A stretch of DNA of 64,000 nucleotides. Origin: Corynebacterium bovis DSM 20582 = CIP 54.80 (lineage in GTDB: Bacteria; Actinomycetota; Actinomycetes; Mycobacteriales; Mycobacteriaceae). This document shows positions 39,577 through 50,113 of the stretch, piece after piece. Where the stretch lies: assembly GCF_030408615.1 (NCBI RefSeq), contig NZ_CP047187.1:2418001-2482000 (forward strand), given 5' to 3'. Both the position numbers and the translations under genes were made by a program. The number at the start of each line of letters is the position of its first letter. Positions within the stretch are counted from its first letter, which is position 1. The notes under the pieces are model-generated. The model saw only the letters and a program-made list of their open reading frames with translations, searched no databases and was not told where the DNA came from.

Positions 39577-41627
39577 CAGATCCTCACCCGGTCGGCCTCG
39601 TCGAGCCACATGCCGTCGCCCTCGTGCACGTCGAAGGCCTCGTGGAACTCCGCGACGTTCCGGCACACCACGTTGCAGCGGAACTCCGCCGGGGAGTGCG
39701 GGTCGACGGACGCGTACTGCGCCGACATCTGCGGCCGGATCGCGGTCTGCCACACCCGCGCCCACCGCAGGAAGAGGCGCTGGAGCGCGGTGAAGTCCCC
39801 GTCGAGACCCTCGACCGGGGCCGTGGGCGCGGACTCGACCGTCTCCCCCTGCTCGGCGAGGTACCGCCGCAGGGCCACGACCGCGATCCCCAGTCCGCCG
39901 AGGTCACCGATGTTCTCCCCGAGGGTGAACCGGCCGTTGACCCGGTGCTCGGTGATCCCGCGCTGCGCGAGGCCCGTCGGCACAAGCCCGTCGTACTGCT
40001 CGACGAGCCGGTCGGTGAGGGCGCTGAACGCCTCCCGGTCCTCGTCGGTCCACCACGAGTTGAGGTTGCCGTGGCCGTCGTACTTCGACCCCTGGTCGTC
40101 GAACCCGTGCCCGATCTCGTGCCCGATGACCGCGCCGATCGCGCCGAAGTTGCCGGCCATGTCCGCCTCCGGGTCGAAGAACGGCGGGCGGAGGATCGCG
40201 GCGGGGAACGTGATGTCGTTCTTCACCGGGTTGTAGAAGGCGTTGACGGTCTGCGGGGTCGTGAACCACAGCTCGTCGTCGCTCGGCCGGCCGAGCTTGC
40301 CGACCTCGTGGGCGTGGTTGAACTCCGACCCGCGGCGCACGTTCGCCACGAGGTCCGCGCCCCCCGGCCCGAACTCCAGCCCGCTGAAGTCCCGCCACCG
40401 CTCCGGGTAGCCGATCTTCGCGCGGAACAGGGACAGCTTCTCCAGCGCCCGGTCGCGCGTCGCCGGGGTCATCCACGGCAGGGAGGAGATCCGCTCCTCG
40501 TACGCCTCGAGCAGGTGGCGGACCAGCTCCTCCATCCGCTCCTTGTGAGCCGGCGGGAAGTGCTCGTCGACGAACACGCGGCCGACGTCCTCGCCGACCT
40601 GGCCCTCGATGAGCCCCAGCGCGCGCTTCCACCGCGCCCGCTGCTCGGTCGACCCCATGAGCGTCCGGCCGTAGAAGTCGAAGGTGCGCTGCCCGAACCG
40701 CTCCGGGAGGAGCCCCGCCCGGCTCCGCAGCACGTGCCAGTAGGCCCACAGCTTCCACGTGTCGAGGTCGTGGGAGCCGTCGGTGGCCATCGTCGCGACG
40801 TGCTCGAGGTAGGAGGGTTGGGACACGACGACGCGACGTCCCCCCTCCGAGTCCGGGTCGATGCGCACGGCGCGGAGCCACTCGACGAAGGGGAACCCGG
40901 TCGGCAGGTCCGCCGGGTCGGTGAGGTTGTACGTCTTCTCCGCGTCCCGGCTGGCGACGTTGTCCCAGTGGCCGGACGCGAGGGCGGTCTCGAACGCGAC
41001 GACCGCGTCGGCGGCGTCACCGCTGGTCGCGGACGCCCACCGGCCGGGCCGGGGCAGGTCCTCCGCGAGGTCGAACATGTCCCGGATGAGCTCCCGGTAC
41101 GCCACGCGCGTCTCGGCGTGCTGGTCCTGGCGGTAGTAGGCCTCGTCCGGCAGGCCGAGCCCGGACTGGACGATGTACGCCCGCTCCACGTCCGACCCGG
41201 AGTCCTTCTCCACCCAGAACCCGACGACCCCGCCGACGCCGTGGACGTCGAGCTCACCGAGCGCCCGCGCGAACCCGGTCATGTCCGTCGCCCCCCGGAC
41301 GCCCGCGAGGTCCTCCTCGAGCACCTCCGGGCCGGCGGCGTCAATCCCCTCCGTGTCCATGAAGGAGCGGTACAGGGCCCCGATGCGGGTGTCCGGGTCC
41401 GCGGCCTCCACGATCGCGCGGACGTCCGCCTCCGCGCGGTCCCGCAGCTGGTGGAACGTGCCGTCCACGCCGCGGTCGGCGGGGATGGCGTGGGTGGCGA
41501 TCCAGTCGCCGTTGACGTGGCGGTAGAGGTCCTCCGCCGGGCCGGGGACCGGGCCCGTCGCCGCCTCGGTGATGTCGTCCGGGAGGTCGGTCCCGGCCGG
41601 GGGTGTGCTCGCTGCAGTGTCAGACAT
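39573..41627 (-). CDS. M13-family zinc metallopeptidase
   Basis: The 684-residue protein is a full-length neprilysin/PepO-type peptidase. The zinc motif VIGHEIGHGFDDQGSKYD has its first His near residue 503. The third ligand and catalytic Asp region ENIGDLGGLGIAVVAL is near 570, and the substrate-binding NAFYNPVKNDITFPAAIL precedes them. The C-terminus has the family's HAPxxFR-like pattern (SPAEFRCNVVCRNVAEFHEA). No signal peptide is visible, so it is probably cytosolic and degrades oligopeptides. AAGGTGGGGG precedes the ATG. It starts a tightly packed run with the next two genes. Confidence 0.94.
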   Translation of the reverse strand: MSDTAASTPPAGTDLPDDITEAATGPVPGPAEDLYRHVNGDWIATHAIPADRGVDGTFHQLRDRAEADVRAIVEAADPDTRIGALYRSFMDTEGIDAAGPEVLEEDLAGVRGATDMTGFARALGELDVHGVGGVVGFWVEKDSGSDVERAYIVQSGLGLPDEAYYRQDQHAETRVAYRELIRDMFDLAEDLPRPGRWASATSGDAADAVVAFETALASGHWDNVASRDAEKTYNLTDPADLPTGFPFVEWLRAVRIDPDSEGGRRVVVSQPSYLEHVATMATDGSHDLDTWKLWAYWHVLRSRAGLLPERFGQRTFDFYGRTLMGSTEQRARWKRALGLIEGQVGEDVGRVFVDEHFPPAHKERMEELVRHLLEAYEERISSLPWMTPATRDRALEKLSLFRAKIGYPERWRDFSGLEFGPGGADLVANVRRGSEFNHAHEVGKLGRPSDDELWFTTPQTVNAFYNPVKNDITFPAAILRPPFFDPEADMAGNFGAIGAVIGHEIGHGFDDQGSKYDGHGNLNSWWTDEDREAFSALTDRLVEQYDGLVPTGLAQRGITEHRVNGRFTLGENIGDLGGLGIAVVALRRYLAEQGETVESAPTAPVEGLDGDFTALQRLFLRWARVWQTAIRPQMSAQYASVDPHSPAEFRCNVVCRNVAEFHEAFDVHEGDGMWLDEADRVRIW

Positions 41628-41782
41628 GCCCCCACCTTAGACACCCGTCGGGCGGCGGCGGGCCCGGCCCGGGAACGCCGCCGGGCACGGGTCACCGGGG
41701 GTGGTCACGTGCGGGTGCACGGGTGGGGGCGGGGGTGTCGGGCGCGGGCGCGCGACGCGGGGCGCCGGCGGCGACGGGCGCG

Positions 41783-42604
41783 TCAGGACAGGCCGGCGCG
41801 CCGCAGCTCCTCCGCGGCGAGGATGTCCGGCTCGTGGCCGGTCTCCGGCTCCGGCTCCGCGACCTCGCAGATGTTGAGCAGTGCGCCGCCCGGGTCGACG
41901 ATCGTCGCCAGCCGGCCGAGTTCCGTCGTCGAGGGCTGGCGGACGACCTTCCCGCCGAGCTTGTGCACGCGCTTCGCCGCCCGGTCGACGTCCGCGACGC
42001 CGAGGTAGAGCGTCCACATGCTGGGGTTCTCGTCGAGTTCGGAGGTGTCCCACATGCCGCACAGCGGGGAGCCGTCGATCTCGCCCGTCGCGTAGCGGAG
42101 GCGCTCCGAGTCGTTGCGCTTCCTGATGTCCCAGCCGGCGAAGGCGTGGTAGAACGCGAGCGTCTCGTCGTACTTCTCCCCCACCAGCAGCTCGTGCCAG
42201 ACCGGGGTGCCGGGCTCACCGGCGGCGAAGAAGTTCTCCGCCGCCTCCGGGTCCTTGAGGCCGACGGTCGCGCCCGAGGGGTCGACGAGCACCGCCATGC
42301 GGCCCCGCCGCCCGACGTCCCGGGGCGGGAGCACGGACGTCGCGCCGATCTCCACGGCCCGGGCGTACGCGTCCTCGATGTCCGGGGTGTAGAGCATCAG
42401 CCCCCAGATCGACGTGTTGTCCTCCGCGACCTGGCCGATGCCCGCGACCGGCATCCCCTGTTTGCGGGCGACGGTGTACCCGTCGCACAGCGTCTCGAAC
42501 TCCCAGTCGAAGAGTTCGGCGTAGAAGTGCTTGGCCTTGCCCAGGTCAGTCGTCGCCAGGTCGATCCACACCGGCATTCCGGGTTCCGCCACCAGAGCTG
42601 GCAT
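41783..42604 (-). CDS. VOC (glyoxalase/dioxygenase fold) protein, two domains
   Basis: The 273-residue protein is two repeated VOC modules: PVWIDLATTDLGKAKHFYAE with DWEFETL in the first half and PVWHELLVGEKYDETLAFYH with GWDIRKRN in the second. Pairs of such domains form a metal-binding barrel in resistance and lyase proteins, or bind ligands without catalysis; the substrate cannot be told. Start ATG 42604 overlaps the stop codon of the S4-domain gene by one base (TGATG) and has AGGA upstream. Confidence 0.88.
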   Translation of the reverse strand: MPALVAEPGMPVWIDLATTDLGKAKHFYAELFDWEFETLCDGYTVARKQGMPVAGIGQVAEDNTSIWGLMLYTPDIEDAYARAVEIGATSVLPPRDVGRRGRMAVLVDPSGATVGLKDPEAAENFFAAGEPGTPVWHELLVGEKYDETLAFYHAFAGWDIRKRNDSERLRYATGEIDGSPLCGMWDTSELDENPSMWTLYLGVADVDRAAKRVHKLGGKVVRQPSTTELGRLATIVDPGGALLNICEVAEPEPETGHEPDILAAEELRRAGLS

Positions 42605-42930
42605 CAGAGATTCCTCCACTTTTCCGGGTCGAAGTCATCGTCGGCGGTGTTCTCGTCGAACACGTCATCATCCTCGGTTTCCCCACGGAGGGCAACCCGT
42701 GCGACCGCGGCCTCCGGGCCGTCGACGTCGTGGAGGACGGCCACCCGGTCCCCGTCGCCGAGCTGGCGGCCACGCCGGGTGTCCACCGCGCCGTTGACCG
42801 TCACCCGCCCCCCGGCGACGAGTTCCTTCGCCGTGCCTCCGGTCTCGACGAGACCCGCCAGCTTGATGAACTGTCCGAGTCTGATCCCGCCGCCCGTGAC
42901 GGGCACCTCAGGTGCATCCGGTGTGTGCAT
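42604..42930 (-). CDS. S4-domain RNA-binding protein
   Basis: The 108-residue protein is a short S4 domain (GGGIRLGQFIKLAGLVETGG, KELVAGGRVTVNGAVDTRRG) followed by an acidic tail ending EKWRNL. This YbcJ/RqcP-like class binds structured RNA, possibly ribosome-associated. It is translationally coupled to the VOC gene downstream. The 150-bp gap to gltD shows no gene. Confidence 0.9.
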   Translation of the reverse strand: MHTPDAPEVPVTGGGIRLGQFIKLAGLVETGGTAKELVAGGRVTVNGAVDTRRGRQLGDGDRVAVLHDVDGPEAAVARVALRGETEDDDVFDENTADDDFDPEKWRNL

Positions 42931-43082
42931 GAGGTCAGTGTACGGCGGGCCGGGCGACGGACCGGCGGACGGGGGCGGGTGCGCCCCGCCGGGCCCGGGC
43001 GGGAGGTCGTCCGGGCGGCGGGGCCGGCGGTCGCCCGGGCGGCGGGCCGATGGGGCCGCCGGTCGCCCGGGCCGGCGGGCCG

Positions 43083-44678
43083 TCAGGCCTGCATCGGCAC
43101 GTCGGTCGGGGCGATCGGGCGCGGCAGCGCGGTCTCGCCCATGAGCAGCCGGTCGACCGCGGCGGCGCACGCGCGCCCCTCGGAGATGCCCCACACGATG
43201 AGGGACTGGCCGCGGCCCGCGTCGCCGGCGACGAACACCGGCACGTCGAGGCCGCCGGTCCCGCGGTTCCCGCCGCGGCCGCGGGCGCCGTGCCCGTCGT
43301 GCCCGTCCCCCTCGGCGGCGCGGGGCACGGTGCGGAACGTGTCGTCGCGGACGATGCGCCCGCGGCCGTCGACCTCGAGGCCGAGCTCGCCGACGATCCC
43401 GTCGCGCTCGACGGACGCGAAGCCCATCGCGAGCAGGACGAGGTCCGCCTCCATCTCGAACTCGGAGCCCTCGATGTTCTCGATCCCGCCCGGGCCCCGG
43501 CGGCACTCCGCGGCGCGGAGACCGGTGACCCGGCCGTCCTCGCCGGTGAGCTCCACGGTGTTGACCGTGAACCGCCGGGTGCCGAGCTCGACGCCCGGCT
43601 CGCGGTGGGCGAGGCCGAGGGCCTCGATCTCGGTGGCGGACTCGTCGCCGGAGACGACGTACCGGCCCTCCTCGTGGGCGGTCGCCGTGCGCCAGATCCG
43701 GGGGAAGGTCGGCCACGGGTTGTTCTCCGCGCGGGACTCCGGCGGCCGCGGGCCGATGTCGAACTGGGTCACCTCGGCCGCCCCCTGGCGCAGGGCCGTG
43801 CCGAAGCAGTCGGTGCCCGTGTCGCCGCCGCCGATGATGACGACGCGCTTGCCGCGCGCGTCGATGCGGGACGTCTCCCGGTCACCCTCCTGGACCCGGT
43901 TCGCCTCCGGCAGGTACTCCATCGCCTGGTGGACGCCCGCGAGCTCACGGCCGGGGACGACGAGGTCCCGGCCGACGGTCGAGCCCACCGCGAGGACGAC
44001 AGCGTCGAACCCCCGCAGGTCGTCGGCGGTGGGGGCGATCCCCGTGCGGAACGTCGTGCCCTCCGCCTCCATCTGCGCGAGGCGACGGTCGATCCACTTC
44101 TTCTCCATCTTGTACTCGGGCACGCCGTAGCGCATGAGCCCGCCGATGCGGTCGGCCCGCTCGAAGACGGTGACGTCGTGCCCGGCGCGGGTGAGCTGCT
44201 GGGCGGCGGCGAGCCCGGCGGGGCCGGAGCCGACGACGGCCACGGACTGGCCCGTGGAGAACGACGCCGTGACCGGGGTGACCCAGCCGGCGTCCCACGC
44301 GTGCTCGACGATCGTGAGCTCGACGGACTTGATGCTCACCGGGTCGTCGGAGATCCCCAGGACGCACGCGCCCTCACAGGGGGCGGGGCACAGCCGCCCG
44401 GTGAACTCCGGGAAGTTGTTCGTCGCGTGGAGGCGGTCGTAGGCCTCCCGCCACCGGCCCTGACGGACGAGGTCGTTCCACTCCGGGATGATGTTGCCCA
44501 GCGGGCAGCCGTCGTGGCAGAAGGGGATGCCGCAGTCCATGCAGCGCCGCGCCTGGGTCTGCACCTGACTGTCGGAGAAGTCCTCGTAGACCTCCCGCCA
44601 GTCGAGCAGGCGCAGGGGCACCGGCCGGTGCGGGGCCTCCTCGCGGGTGAAGTTCTTGAAACCGTGCGGATCAGCCAT
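43083..44678 (-). CDS. gltD: Glutamate synthase [NADPH], small subunit
   Basis: The 531-residue subunit oxidises NADPH and passes electrons through flavin and iron-sulfur centres to GltB. Visible: an N-terminal Cys-rich iron-sulfur region (QARRCMDCGIPFCHDGCPLG and RLCPAPCEGACVLG), an FAD-binding GSGPAGLAAAQQL, an NADPH-binding VVIIGGGDTGTDCFGTAL and the C-terminal GDAGRGQSLIVWGISEGR. An Arg/Gly-rich insert (near residue 460) is not usual for the family. Its ATG overlaps the gltB stop by one base. Together with glutamine synthetase the complex assimilates ammonium. Confidence 0.97.
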   Translation of the reverse strand: MADPHGFKNFTREEAPHRPVPLRLLDWREVYEDFSDSQVQTQARRCMDCGIPFCHDGCPLGNIIPEWNDLVRQGRWREAYDRLHATNNFPEFTGRLCPAPCEGACVLGISDDPVSIKSVELTIVEHAWDAGWVTPVTASFSTGQSVAVVGSGPAGLAAAQQLTRAGHDVTVFERADRIGGLMRYGVPEYKMEKKWIDRRLAQMEAEGTTFRTGIAPTADDLRGFDAVVLAVGSTVGRDLVVPGRELAGVHQAMEYLPEANRVQEGDRETSRIDARGKRVVIIGGGDTGTDCFGTALRQGAAEVTQFDIGPRPPESRAENNPWPTFPRIWRTATAHEEGRYVVSGDESATEIEALGLAHREPGVELGTRRFTVNTVELTGEDGRVTGLRAAECRRGPGGIENIEGSEFEMEADLVLLAMGFASVERDGIVGELGLEVDGRGRIVRDDTFRTVPRAAEGDGHDGHGARGRGGNRGTGGLDVPVFVAGDAGRGQSLIVWGISEGRACAAAVDRLLMGETALPRPIAPTDVPMQA

Positions 44679-47600
44679 CAGTTCACTTCCTCCATGATCG
44701 CGGCGGCGATGCCGTCCTTGTCGAGCCCCTGCTCGGTGGCCAGTTCGATGGTGCGGAGAACCCGCTTGTAGTCCCGGGGCATGACCTTGACCAGGGAGGT
44801 CAGGTCCACGTCCACGGTGGAGCCGGTGAGACGGCGGTGGGTGGCGACGGTGCGCTCCAGCCACTCCAGCTCCTGCGGGTCGTCGACGGTCTCGACGTCG
44901 ACGAGCCCGGGGTTGACGCGGTCACGCACGGTGCCGTCGTCGAGGAGGTAGGCGATGCCGCCGGACATGCCCGCGCCGAAGTTCTGGCCGACCTCGCCGA
45001 GGACGATGACCCGGCCGCCGGTCATGTACTCGCAGCCGTGGTTGCCGATGCCCTCGACGACGGCGGTGACGCCGGAGTTGCGCACGCAGAAGCGCTCGCC
45101 GACGGTGCCGCGGATGTACATCTCGCCGGTGACGCCGCCGAATCCGAGGACGTTGCCCGCGATGGTGCTGGTCGAGGGGTCGACGGAGGCGTCGGTGGCG
45201 TCCGGGCGGATGATGATCCGGCCACCGGAGAGCCCCTTGCCGACGTAGTCGTTCGCGTCACCGTCGAGGCGGAGGGTGACGCCCTTCGGCAGGAACGCGC
45301 CGAGGGAGTTGCCCGCCGAGCCGGTGAGCCGGACCGTGACCGTGTCGTCCGGCAGGCCGTCGCGGCCGGCGACCCGGGAGACGAGCGAGCCAGTCATCGT
45401 GCCGACGGACCGGTTGACGTTCGTCACCGGGTAGGACAGGTCCACGCGGACGTCCTCGCCGGCGGCGGCGCGGCGGATCGTGTCCTCCGCGTCCTGCCGG
45501 ATGCGGTTGTCCAGGGCGGCCTCGAGGCCGTGCTCCTGCTCCCGGGTCCGGTGGAGGTCCTGGTGCATGAACGGGGAGTCCGGCCGGGCCAAGATCGGCG
45601 AGAGGTCGAGCGACGACGCCGTGCGGTGCGCCGGGTCCGGGGTGCCCGCGCGGAGGCACTCGGAGTGGCCGACGGCCTCCTCGATCGAGCGGAAGCCCAG
45701 CTCGGCGAGGTACTCGCGGACCTCCTCCGCGATGAAGCGGAAGAAGTTCACCACGTGCTCGGCCTGGCCGGTGTAGCGCCGGCGCAGGTCCGGGTTCTGC
45801 GTGGCGATGCCCACCGGGCACGTGTCGAGGTGGCAGACGCGCATCATGATGCAGCCCGAGACGACGAGCGGGGCGGTGGCGAAGCCGAACTCCTCCGCGC
45901 CGAGCAGGGCGGCGACGACGACGTCCCGGCCGGTCTTCAGCTGCCCGTCGCACTGGACGGTGATGCGGTCCCGCAGGCCGTTCATGAGGAGAGTCTGCTG
46001 GGTCTCGGCGAGGCCGAGCTCCCACGGGCCGCCGGCGTGCTTGAGCGAGGTCAGCGGGGACGCCCCGGTGCCGCCGTCGTGGCCGGAGATGAGGACGACG
46101 TCCGCGTGCGCCTTCGACACACCCGCCGCGACGGTGCCGACGCCCTGCTCGGCGACGAGCTTGACGTGGATCCGCGCGTCCGGGTTCGCGTTCTTCAGGT
46201 CGTAGATGAGCTGCGCGAGGTCCTCGATCGAGTAGATGTCGTGGTGCGGCGGCGGGGAGATGAGCCCGACGCCCGGCGTCGTCACCCGCACCTCGGCGAT
46301 CCAGGGGTAGACCTTGTGCGGGGGCAGCTGCCCGCCCTCGCCCGGCTTCGCACCCTGGGCCATCTTGATCTGGATGTCCGTGCAGTTGTTGAGGTAGTGG
46401 CTGGTCACGCCGAAGCGGCCGGAGGCGACCTGCTTGATCGCGGAGCGCCGCCAGTCCCCGTTGGCGTCGGGGGTGAACCGGTCCGGGTCCTCGCCGCCCT
46501 CGCCGGAGTTCGACATGCCCTTGAGGCGGTTCATGGCGATGGCGAGCGTCTCGTGCGCCTCGGCGGAGATGGAGCCGTAGGACATCGCGCCCGTGGCGAA
46601 GCGCTTGACGATCTCGCTGACCGGCTCGACCTCCTCCACGGGCACCGGCCGGCGGTCCGAGGTGAACTCGAAGAGCCCGCGCAGGGTGGCGAGCCGTCGG
46701 GACTGGTCGTCGACCTTCTGCGTGTACTGCTTGAAGACCCGGTACTGGCCGGAGCGGGTGGCGTGCTGGAGGGTGAAGACGGTCTCCGGGTTGAACAGGT
46801 GGTACTCGCCCTCACGCCGCCACTTGTACTCGCCGCCGATCTCCAGTTCGCGGTGCGCCTGCTCCTCCGGCCGGGGCAGGAACGCCCGGCGGTGGCGGAC
46901 GGCGACGTCCTCGGCGATCTCGTCGAGGCCGATGCCCGAGACGGGGCTGACGCAGCCGGTGAAGTACTCGTCGAGGAGCTGCTGGCTGAGGCCGGTGACG
47001 TCGGCGAGCTGGGAGCCGCGGTAGGAGGCGACGGTCGCGATGCCCATCTTGGACATGATCTTGAGCAGGCTCGTCGACGCCGCGCTGCGGTAGTTCTCCC
47101 ACGCCGTCGGGACGTCGAGGTCGCCGAGGAGGCCCTTCCGGTGCACCTCGTCGATGGTCTCGAAGGCCAGGTAGGGGTTCACCGCGTCGGCGCCGAAGCC
47201 GATGAGCATCGCGATGTGGTGGACCTCCCGGGCGTCGCCGGCCTCGACGAGGAGCGAGCAGCGGGTGCGCGTCCGCTCGGCGACGAGGTGCTGGTGCACC
47301 GCCGAAGTGAGCAGGAGCGTCGGGATGGGCGCCATGCGCTCGGTGGAGTCCCGGTCGCTGAGGACGATGAGCGTCGCCCCGTCCTCGATGGCCCGGGAGA
47401 CCTCGCGCCGGACGCGGGCGATCGCCTCGCGCATCCCCCGCCCGCCGTGGGCGACGGGGTAGAGCCCGGAGATCCGGGCGCTGCGGAACGCCGCGTGACG
47501 CTCGTCCTCGCCGGCGTGCTCGAGGGTGAGCAGTTCGCTGTTGAGCAGCACCGGCGTCGTGAGCCGGATGCGGTGCGCGGCCTCCGGCACCTCGCTGGTG

Positions 47601-49264
47601 ATGTCGACCTGCGCGCCGAGCTGGGTGAAGAGGCTCGTGACCATCTTCTCGCGGATGGAGTCCAGCGGCGGGTTCGTGACCTGGGCGAAGCGCTGGGCGA
47701 AGAAGTCGAAGAGCATCCGCGGCCGGTCGGACAGCGCGGCGATGGGCGTGTCCGTGCCCATCGAGCCGATGGCCTCCGCACCGGTGCGGGCCATCGGTGT
47801 GACGATGACGTCGACGTCCTCCTCGGTCACGCCGAAGACCCGCTGCCGCAGGACGACCCGGTCGTGGGGCATGGGCGTGTGGTCGACGGCGGGGAGGTCG
47901 TCGAAGTGGACGAGCTGCTCCTCCACCCACCGCCGGTAGGGGCGGTCGGCGAGGGTCGCCTTGATCTCCGCGTCGGTGACGATCGCGCCCCGGGCCGTGT
48001 CGACGAGGAACATCTCGCCCGGCCGGACGCGGGTGCGGCGCACGACGTCCGCCGGGTCGATGTCGAGGACACCGGCCTCGGAGGCCATGACGACGAGCCC
48101 GTCGCGGGTGATCCAGATGCGCCCGGGCCGCAGGCCGTTCCGGTCGAGGACGGAGCCGATGACCGTGCCGTCGGTGAAGGCGAGGGCGGCGGGGCCGTCC
48201 CACGCCTCGGTGAGGGAGGAGTGGTACTCGTAGAACGCCCGGACGTCGGGGTCGAGCGTGGGGTTGTTCTCCCAGGCCTGGGGAACCATCATGAGCACCG
48301 CGTGGGGGAGGCTGCGGCCGGAGAGGTGGAGCAGCTCGAGGGCCTCGTCGAACCGCCCGGTGTCGGAGCCCGCGGGGTCGCAGACGGGCAGCACCCGGGA
48401 GATGTCGCCGAGCTCCCCGGAGCGCACCTGGGACTCCCGGGCCCGCATCCAGTTCTCGTTGCCGCGGACGGTGTTGATCTCGCCGTTGTGCGCGAGCATC
48501 CGGTACGGGTGCGCGAGCGGCCAGGAGGGGAAGGTGTTCGTCGAGAACCGGGAGTGGACGATCGCGAGGGCCGAGGCCACGCGCTCATCCTGGAGGTCCA
48601 GGTAGAAGTCGCGGAGCTGGGGCGTGGTGAGCATGCCCTTGTAGACGACCGTGCGGGCGGACAGCGAGGGGAAGTACACGGTGTCGCTGCCGGCGCCGGC
48701 GCCGGGGCCCTTCGTCCCGAGTTCGCGCTCGGCGCGCTTGCGGACGAACCACGCGCGGCGGTCGAGGGCGAGGCCGGACAGCGGGGTGCCGTCGTCGGCG
48801 GTGCCGGAGAGGAAGAGCTGGTAGAAGATCGGTTCGGCGTCGCGGGCCATCGCGCCGAGGCTCGAGTCGTCGACCGGGACCTCGCGCCACCCGAGGAGGG
48901 TGAGGCCCTCCTCGTCGATGATGGACTCCACCGCGCGCATCGCGTCGAGTGCCGCCATCCGGGAGGCCGGGAGGAAGGCGATGCCGGTGGCGTACTCGCC
49001 CGCCGGGGGCAGGTCGACGCCCTGGGACGCCATGACCTCCCGGTAGAAGGTGTCGGGGACCTGGATGAGGATGCCCGCGCCGTCGCCGGTGTTCTTCTCC
49101 GCCCCGGCCGCACCACGGTGGTCGAGGTTGATGAGGGCCTGGATGCCCTTCTCCACGATGTCGCGTGTGGCACGGCCGTGCATGTCTGCGACGAACGCGA
49201 CGCCGCAGGCGTCGTGCTCGAACGAGGGGTCGTACAGCCCCTGGCGCGCAGGATAGGTCTTCAT
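44678..49264 (-). CDS. gltB: Glutamate synthase [NADPH], large subunit
   Basis: The 1528-residue subunit makes two glutamates from glutamine and 2-oxoglutarate. The class II amidotransferase Cys is in [16 protein letters not shown] (Cys21), implying removal of a 20-residue propeptide. The central and FMN domains follow, with [19 protein letters not shown] and the [3Fe-4S] ligands in [22 protein letters not shown]-terminal right-handed helix of Gly-rich repeats ends the protein. GGAGG is 9 bases upstream of the ATG. Regulation by a CRP-like (GlxR) site upstream is possible. Confidence 0.98.
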   Translation of the reverse strand: MKTYPARQGLYDPSFEHDACGVAFVADMHGRATRDIVEKGIQALINLDHRGAAGAEKNTGDGAGILIQVPDTFYREVMASQGVDLPPAGEYATGIAFLPASRMAALDAMRAVESIIDEEGLTLLGWREVPVDDSSLGAMARDAEPIFYQLFLSGTADDGTPLSGLALDRRAWFVRKRAERELGTKGPGAGAGSDTVYFPSLSARTVVYKGMLTTPQLRDFYLDLQDERVASALAIVHSRFSTNTFPSWPLAHPYRMLAHNGEINTVRGNENWMRARESQVRSGELGDISRVLPVCDPAGSDTGRFDEALELLHLSGRSLPHAVLMMVPQAWENNPTLDPDVRAFYEYHSSLTEAWDGPAALAFTDGTVIGSVLDRNGLRPGRIWITRDGLVVMASEAGVLDIDPADVVRRTRVRPGEMFLVDTARGAIVTDAEIKATLADRPYRRWVEEQLVHFDDLPAVDHTPMPHDRVVLRQRVFGVTEEDVDVIVTPMARTGAEAIGSMGTDTPIAALSDRPRMLFDFFAQRFAQVTNPPLDSIREKMVTSLFTQLGAQVDITSEVPEAAHRIRLTTPVLLNSELLTLEHAGEDERHAAFRSARISGLYPVAHGGRGMREAIARVRREVSRAIEDGATLIVLSDRDSTERMAPIPTLLLTSAVHQHLVAERTRTRCSLLVEAGDAREVHHIAMLIGFGADAVNPYLAFETIDEVHRKGLLGDLDVPTAWENYRSAASTSLLKIMSKMGIATVASYRGSQLADVTGLSQQLLDEYFTGCVSPVSGIGLDEIAEDVAVRHRRAFLPRPEEQAHRELEIGGEYKWRREGEYHLFNPETVFTLQHATRSGQYRVFKQYTQKVDDQSRRLATLRGLFEFTSDRRPVPVEEVEPVSEIVKRFATGAMSYGSISAEAHETLAIAMNRLKGMSNSGEGGEDPDRFTPDANGDWRRSAIKQVASGRFGVTSHYLNNCTDIQIKMAQGAKPGEGGQLPPHKVYPWIAEVRVTTPGVGLISPPPHHDIYSIEDLAQLIYDLKNANPDARIHVKLVAEQGVGTVAAGVSKAHADVVLISGHDGGTGASPLTSLKHAGGPWELGLAETQQTLLMNGLRDRITVQCDGQLKTGRDVVVAALLGAEEFGFATAPLVVSGCIMMRVCHLDTCPVGIATQNPDLRRRYTGQAEHVVNFFRFIAEEVREYLAELGFRSIEEAVGHSECLRAGTPDPAHRTASSLDLSPILARPDSPFMHQDLHRTREQEHGLEAALDNRIRQDAEDTIRRAAAGEDVRVDLSYPVTNVNRSVGTMTGSLVSRVAGRDGLPDDTVTVRLTGSAGNSLGAFLPKGVTLRLDGDANDYVGKGLSGGRIIIRPDATDASVDPSTSTIAGNVLGFGGVTGEMYIRGTVGERFCVRNSGVTAVVEGIGNHGCEYMTGGRVIVLGEVGQNFGAGMSGGIAYLLDDGTVRDRVNPGLVDVETVDDPQELEWLERTVATHRRLTGSTVDVDLTSLVKVMPRDYKRVLRTIELATEQGLDKDGIAAAIMEEVN

Positions 49265-49739
49265 GGTCGTCAGCCTCCGCTCGATGGGTTCAGCAGTTCT
49301 CGCAGGTGTCGTCGGTGGATGCGGCCGGTGGGTCGCGCCGGTGTCACCGGTGCCCGTGCCGCCTGTCAGGGTCGACGCCCGCGTCCGGCGGGTCGCGCCC
49401 GGGGCGGTCCGCGGGGGTCGCCCCCGACGGGTCCCGACGGTCGTTCCCGCGGGTCGTCACTCTCCGGCCGGGGTCGGCCGCGGGGTGGCGGAGCGGTGGT
49501 CCGTTCCGCCGCCCGACGGTCGGGTGTCCGGCCGTGTCCCGCCGGGTGGTCGGCACCCGGCCGGTCTCCGCCGGACGGTCCGGCGGTCGGCACGGACGCA
49601 GCGCACCGGCCCACGGTGGGGGCCGGTGCGCGGCCGTTCTCCGGGGGTCACCCGGATCCCGCCCCGGTGGACACTTGTTTCCGTGGGGTCGGGTAGCCGT
49701 TCCGCCCCACAGTTACGGGGATCACACCCAGACACAAAA

Positions 49740-49753
49740 TTAGGTTCACCTAA
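49740..49753. promoter_or_regulatory. Palindrome TTAGGT-TC-ACCTAA upstream of gltB
   Basis: Perfect 6-bp arms with a 2-bp spacer, ~475 bases upstream of gltB. It shares half-site sequence with the DtxR consensus but is shorter than the 19-bp box. Confidence 0.4.
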
Positions 49754-49776
49754 CCCATCCAGTTCATCACACGATA

Positions 49777-49792
49777 TGTGACACAGGTCACC
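49777..49792. promoter_or_regulatory. GlxR/CRP-type box
   Basis: TGTGACACAGGTCACC fits TGTGA-N6-TCACA with one mismatch at the last base. GlxR (cAMP receptor protein) sites of this form are common in Corynebacterium. It could act on gltBD. Confidence 0.5.
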
Positions 49793-50113
49793 ATATAGCG
49801 CCGCCCGATGACACTGAAGGGGCGTTTCCGACGTCATGTATCCTACCGCCCTCCCCGCCGGTGTCCACTCAGCCAGCATCTTCCCGCCATGTGGACGTGA
49901 TGTCCCGCGATACGGAACGTATGTTAACTCGCGATGTCGACCGGATTTCACCGACTTGTCCGCACCCCGCCGCGGCGGTCGGACGCCCGGCGCGGCGGTC
50001 CCCGCCCCCCGGGCCCCCGTCACCTGCCCCCGCCCCGGTACCCACGTCCCCACGGCCCCCGGCGCGGCGGTCCCCGCTCCGTCACGTCCCCGTCCCCGCC
50101 CGACGCCAGCCGG

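Larger units (their letters stand above)
49265..50113. other. Regulatory and gene-free interval upstream of gltB
   Basis: About 850 bases without a gene I can support. 49270-49680 is GC-rich with no structure I recognise. 49700-49960 is A/T-richer and carries the two candidate sites listed below. A GTG frame at 49861 (99 codons) ends inside tag on the other strand and is not convincing. Confidence 0.6.

Noticed and set aside
44837..49696. A 1619-codon open frame antisense to gltB
   Set aside because: Composition is the GC-shadow type, and gltB motifs on the other strand are complete.
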